A DNA stretch of 6,187 bases from Dehalococcoidia bacterium (GTDB lineage: Bacteria; Chloroflexota; Dehalococcoidia; Dehalococcoidales; UBA3254): NCBI GenBank assembly GCA_030691835.1, contig JAUYDO010000130.1, positions 1-6,187 on the forward strand, read 5' to 3'. The notes below the pieces were generated by a model. It worked only from the letters and a program-made list of their open reading frames with translations. It was not told the DNA's origin and did not search any database. Shown here piece by piece: positions 6,117 to 6,187 of the stretch; the stretch's first letter is position 1, and every line of letters starts with the position of its first letter. A program made the translations under genes and the position numbers.

Positions 6117-6187
6117 GCTAGGATTCAGGATACGGCGGCGGGCATAATCCTGAGCTCCTCTTCTTTACCCAAGGCTACATTCACTTC

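Overview
The window reads as part of a carboxylate uptake and conversion locus, followed by a short, partly decayed stretch with a tRNA gene and an insertion-sequence remnant. No gene here fixes the taxonomy. The solute-binding protein is a lipoprotein with a long Pro/Ala linker, where classical Gram-negative relatives are free periplasmic proteins. That suggests a cell without a conventional periplasm. Together with an ACMSD-like amidohydrolase and an AprA/fumarate-reductase-like flavoprotein in one operon, it makes an uncultivated Chloroflexota (Dehalococcoidia-like) bacterium my best guess, at about even odds. Base composition looks moderate (around half GC by eye).

Layout: (1) 2-364 (+), the C-terminal 120 residues of an amidohydrolase-2/ACMSD-like metal-dependent decarboxylase or hydrolase whose start lies off the left edge. 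(2) 405-1502 (+), a TctC/Bug-type lipoprotein. (3) 1553-3190 (+), an FAD-dependent oxidoreductase starting at TTG. (4) 3211-4725 (+), the large TctA permease. (5) 4722-5183 (+), the small TctB membrane protein, overlapping tctA by ATGA. These five genes share a strand, have gaps of 50 bp or less, and show no terminator between them, so they are probably one operon. (6) 5184-5610 holds no intact gene. About 250 bases of it (roughly 5199-5454) are the frameshifted C-terminal end of an unrelated transporter, the TRAP large permease DctM; 5455-5610 shows nothing I can name. (7) 5611-5685 (-), tRNA-Gly(UCC) with encoded CCA. (8) 5757-6116 (-), an IS200/IS605-type TnpA lacking a proper N-terminus. 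The last 71 bases (6117-6187) continue the TnpA reading frame for 16 codons, then meet a stop at 6165-6167; nothing else is recognisable there.

Inferred working model: the lipoprotein captures an organic, probably carboxylated, solute outside the membrane. TctA and TctB import it using an ion gradient. The flavoprotein and the amidohydrolase then carry out oxidation/reduction and decarboxylation/hydrolysis on it or its products. The substrate cannot be read from the sequence. I did not find a clearly new system. The most unusual points are the flavoprotein sitting between tctC and tctA, and the TRAP permease fossil directly behind the tripartite tricarboxylate transporter (TTT) operon.
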